Source: a bacterium | GTDB lineage: Bacteria; Arandabacterota; Arandabacteria; Arandabacterales; Arandabacteraceae | Direction of reading: 5' to 3' | DNA length: 40,134 nucleotides | Assembly: GCA_025774845.1 (NCBI GenBank) | Contig: JALGZP010000047.1 | Span: forward strand, 1-40,134 | In this document: positions 39,402-40,134 of the stretch, piece after piece | Layout: each line of letters starts with the position of its first letter | Position numbering within the stretch: the stretch's first letter is position 1 | Translations under genes and position numbers: made by a program | Notes under the pieces: generated by a model | What the model saw: the letters and a program-made list of their open reading frames with translations, nothing else | Told to the model about the DNA's origin: nothing | Databases searched by the model: none

Positions 39402-40134
39402 TTAGGATTTTGATTTGTCCATAAACACACTTATCAGGTCTATAGGGATTGGGAAGAGCGTTGTAGAATTGCTCTCAGCCGCGACTTCAGTAAGTGTTTG
39501 CAGATATCTCAGCTGGAGCGCAATTGGGAACTCGCCAATTACCTTGGCAGCCTGCGATAGATTCTCTGCAGCCTGAAACTCGCCGAGTGCCTTAATCACC
39601 TTTGCTCTTCTTTCCCTTTCTGCCTCGGCCTGTTTTGCCATCATCCGCTGCATATCCTCAGGTAGGTCAACATGCTTGACCTCTACATTTGATACCTTAA
39701 TCCCCCACGGATCGGTCTGCTTATCAAGTATCTGCTGAAGTTCGCTGTTTATCTTGTCTCTATTAGTGAGCAAAACATCAAGCTCAGCTTCTCCCAAGAC
39801 ACTTCTCAGCGTTGTCTGAGCCAGCTGGGACGTGGCATACATATAGTCCTCGACCTCGGTAATGGCCTTGTTGGGGTCCATCACCCTGAAGTAGACAACC
39901 GCGTTCACCTTCACTGAAACATTGTCCTTGGTGATGACGTCCTGAGGGGGTACATCCATGACGATCATCCTCAGACTGACCTTGACCATACGGTCGACTA
40001 TGGGAATGAGGATTATGAGGCCCGGTCCCTTGGCCCCTATTAGCCTTCCGAGTCTGAAGATCACACCACGCTCGTACTCCCTGAGTATTCTTATGGCATT
40101 GGCAAGTATGAAGATGATGACAATACCTACGGCA
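39402..40134 (-). CDS. Slipin / stomatin-family SPFH protein (partial, N-terminus off the window)
   Basis: The frame is open through the right edge (40134), where it reads [20 protein letters not shown], the end of the membrane-inserting helix. It then shows the slipin pattern: [60 protein letters not shown] and [20 protein letters not shown], followed by the helix [20 protein letters not shown] and the end [20 protein letters not shown]. Slipins form membrane-associated rings; many are encoded beside an NfeD-type protease partner, which would lie outside the window. The start is not visible; the GTG at 40064 is internal, not a start. No regulation can be read. Confidence 0.93.
   Translation of the reverse strand, partial: AVGIVIIFILANAIRILREYERGVIFRLGRLIGAKGPGLIILIPIVDRMVKVSLRMIVMDVPPQDVITKDNVSVKVNAVVYFRVMDPNKAITEVEDYMYATSQLAQTTLRSVLGEAELDVLLTNRDKINSELQQILDKQTDPWGIKVSNVEVKHVDLPEDMQRMMAKQAEAERERRAKVIKALGEFQAAENLSQAAKVIGEFPIALQLRYLQTLTEVAAESNSTTLFPIPIDLISVFMDKSKS

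Overview
The window reads as a chromosomal segment of an uncultured-type, moderately GC-rich Gram-negative bacterium. A complete RND efflux set, predicted outer-membrane beta-barrels and many lipoprotein signal peptides show an outer membrane. Two large secreted proteins end in FlgD-like/secretion-tail Ig modules, which are typical of the FCB superphylum and related candidate phyla (Eisenbacteria, Krumholzibacteriota, Zixibacteria and similar). That placement is an inference from style of gene content; there is no rRNA or other marker gene here, and no tRNA gene was recognised.

Left part (1-16.8 kb). A partial DUF456 membrane protein is followed by a lipoprotein gene split by an apparent frameshift (573-2653). 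A tightly coupled acyl-CoA pair comes next: an ADP-forming acyl-CoA synthetase, then a CoA-transferase/hydrolase fused to a GNAT domain. A minus-strand efflux operon follows, encoding an outer-membrane TolC-type channel fused to a substrate-binding-protein-like domain, a membrane-fusion lipoprotein and an RND permease. Then come a lipoprotein with two tandem copies of one domain and a three-gene operon (small membrane protein, XRE repressor, small membrane protein) with a very good promoter and a palindromic operator candidate. A decayed, internally deleted copy of that operon lies near 13.8-14.0 kb. A DUF72 protein closes this part.

Right part (16.8-40.1 kb). This is a patchwork of mostly single, mostly exported genes: two paralogous 157-aa secreted proteins with an almost invariant tail, two serine hydrolases, two beta-barrel proteins, a Ser/Thr kinase with extracytoplasmic TPRs and a thioredoxin-like end, a BNR/sortilin-like beta-propeller protein whose C-terminal module is frameshifted off, an ankyrin plus peptidoglycan-binding protein, two TPR lipoproteins, an S41 peptidase, a parallel beta-helix protein and a partial slipin. 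Embedded in it is a compact thiol-rich operon (30.5-32.7 kb): a MarR-type regulator with vicinal cysteines under a textbook promoter and a 47-bp inverted repeat, a 12-Cys membrane-anchored thioredoxin-like protein, a CcdA/DsbD-like membrane protein with CC pairs in its helices, and an 8-Cys small protein. A soft-metal or metalloid sensing and handling role is the natural guess.

The most unusual non-coding signal is a dispersed repeat of about 45-110 bp. I find eight copies between 19,998 and 39,280, all on the same strand whatever the direction of the neighbouring genes, and none before 19.9 kb. Its core starts TGGCTCCCCGG and continues CAAATGTCTGAAAGCG. The best-preserved copy (39,141-39,280) has a perfect 14-bp inverted repeat and a 23-bp internal tandem duplication.
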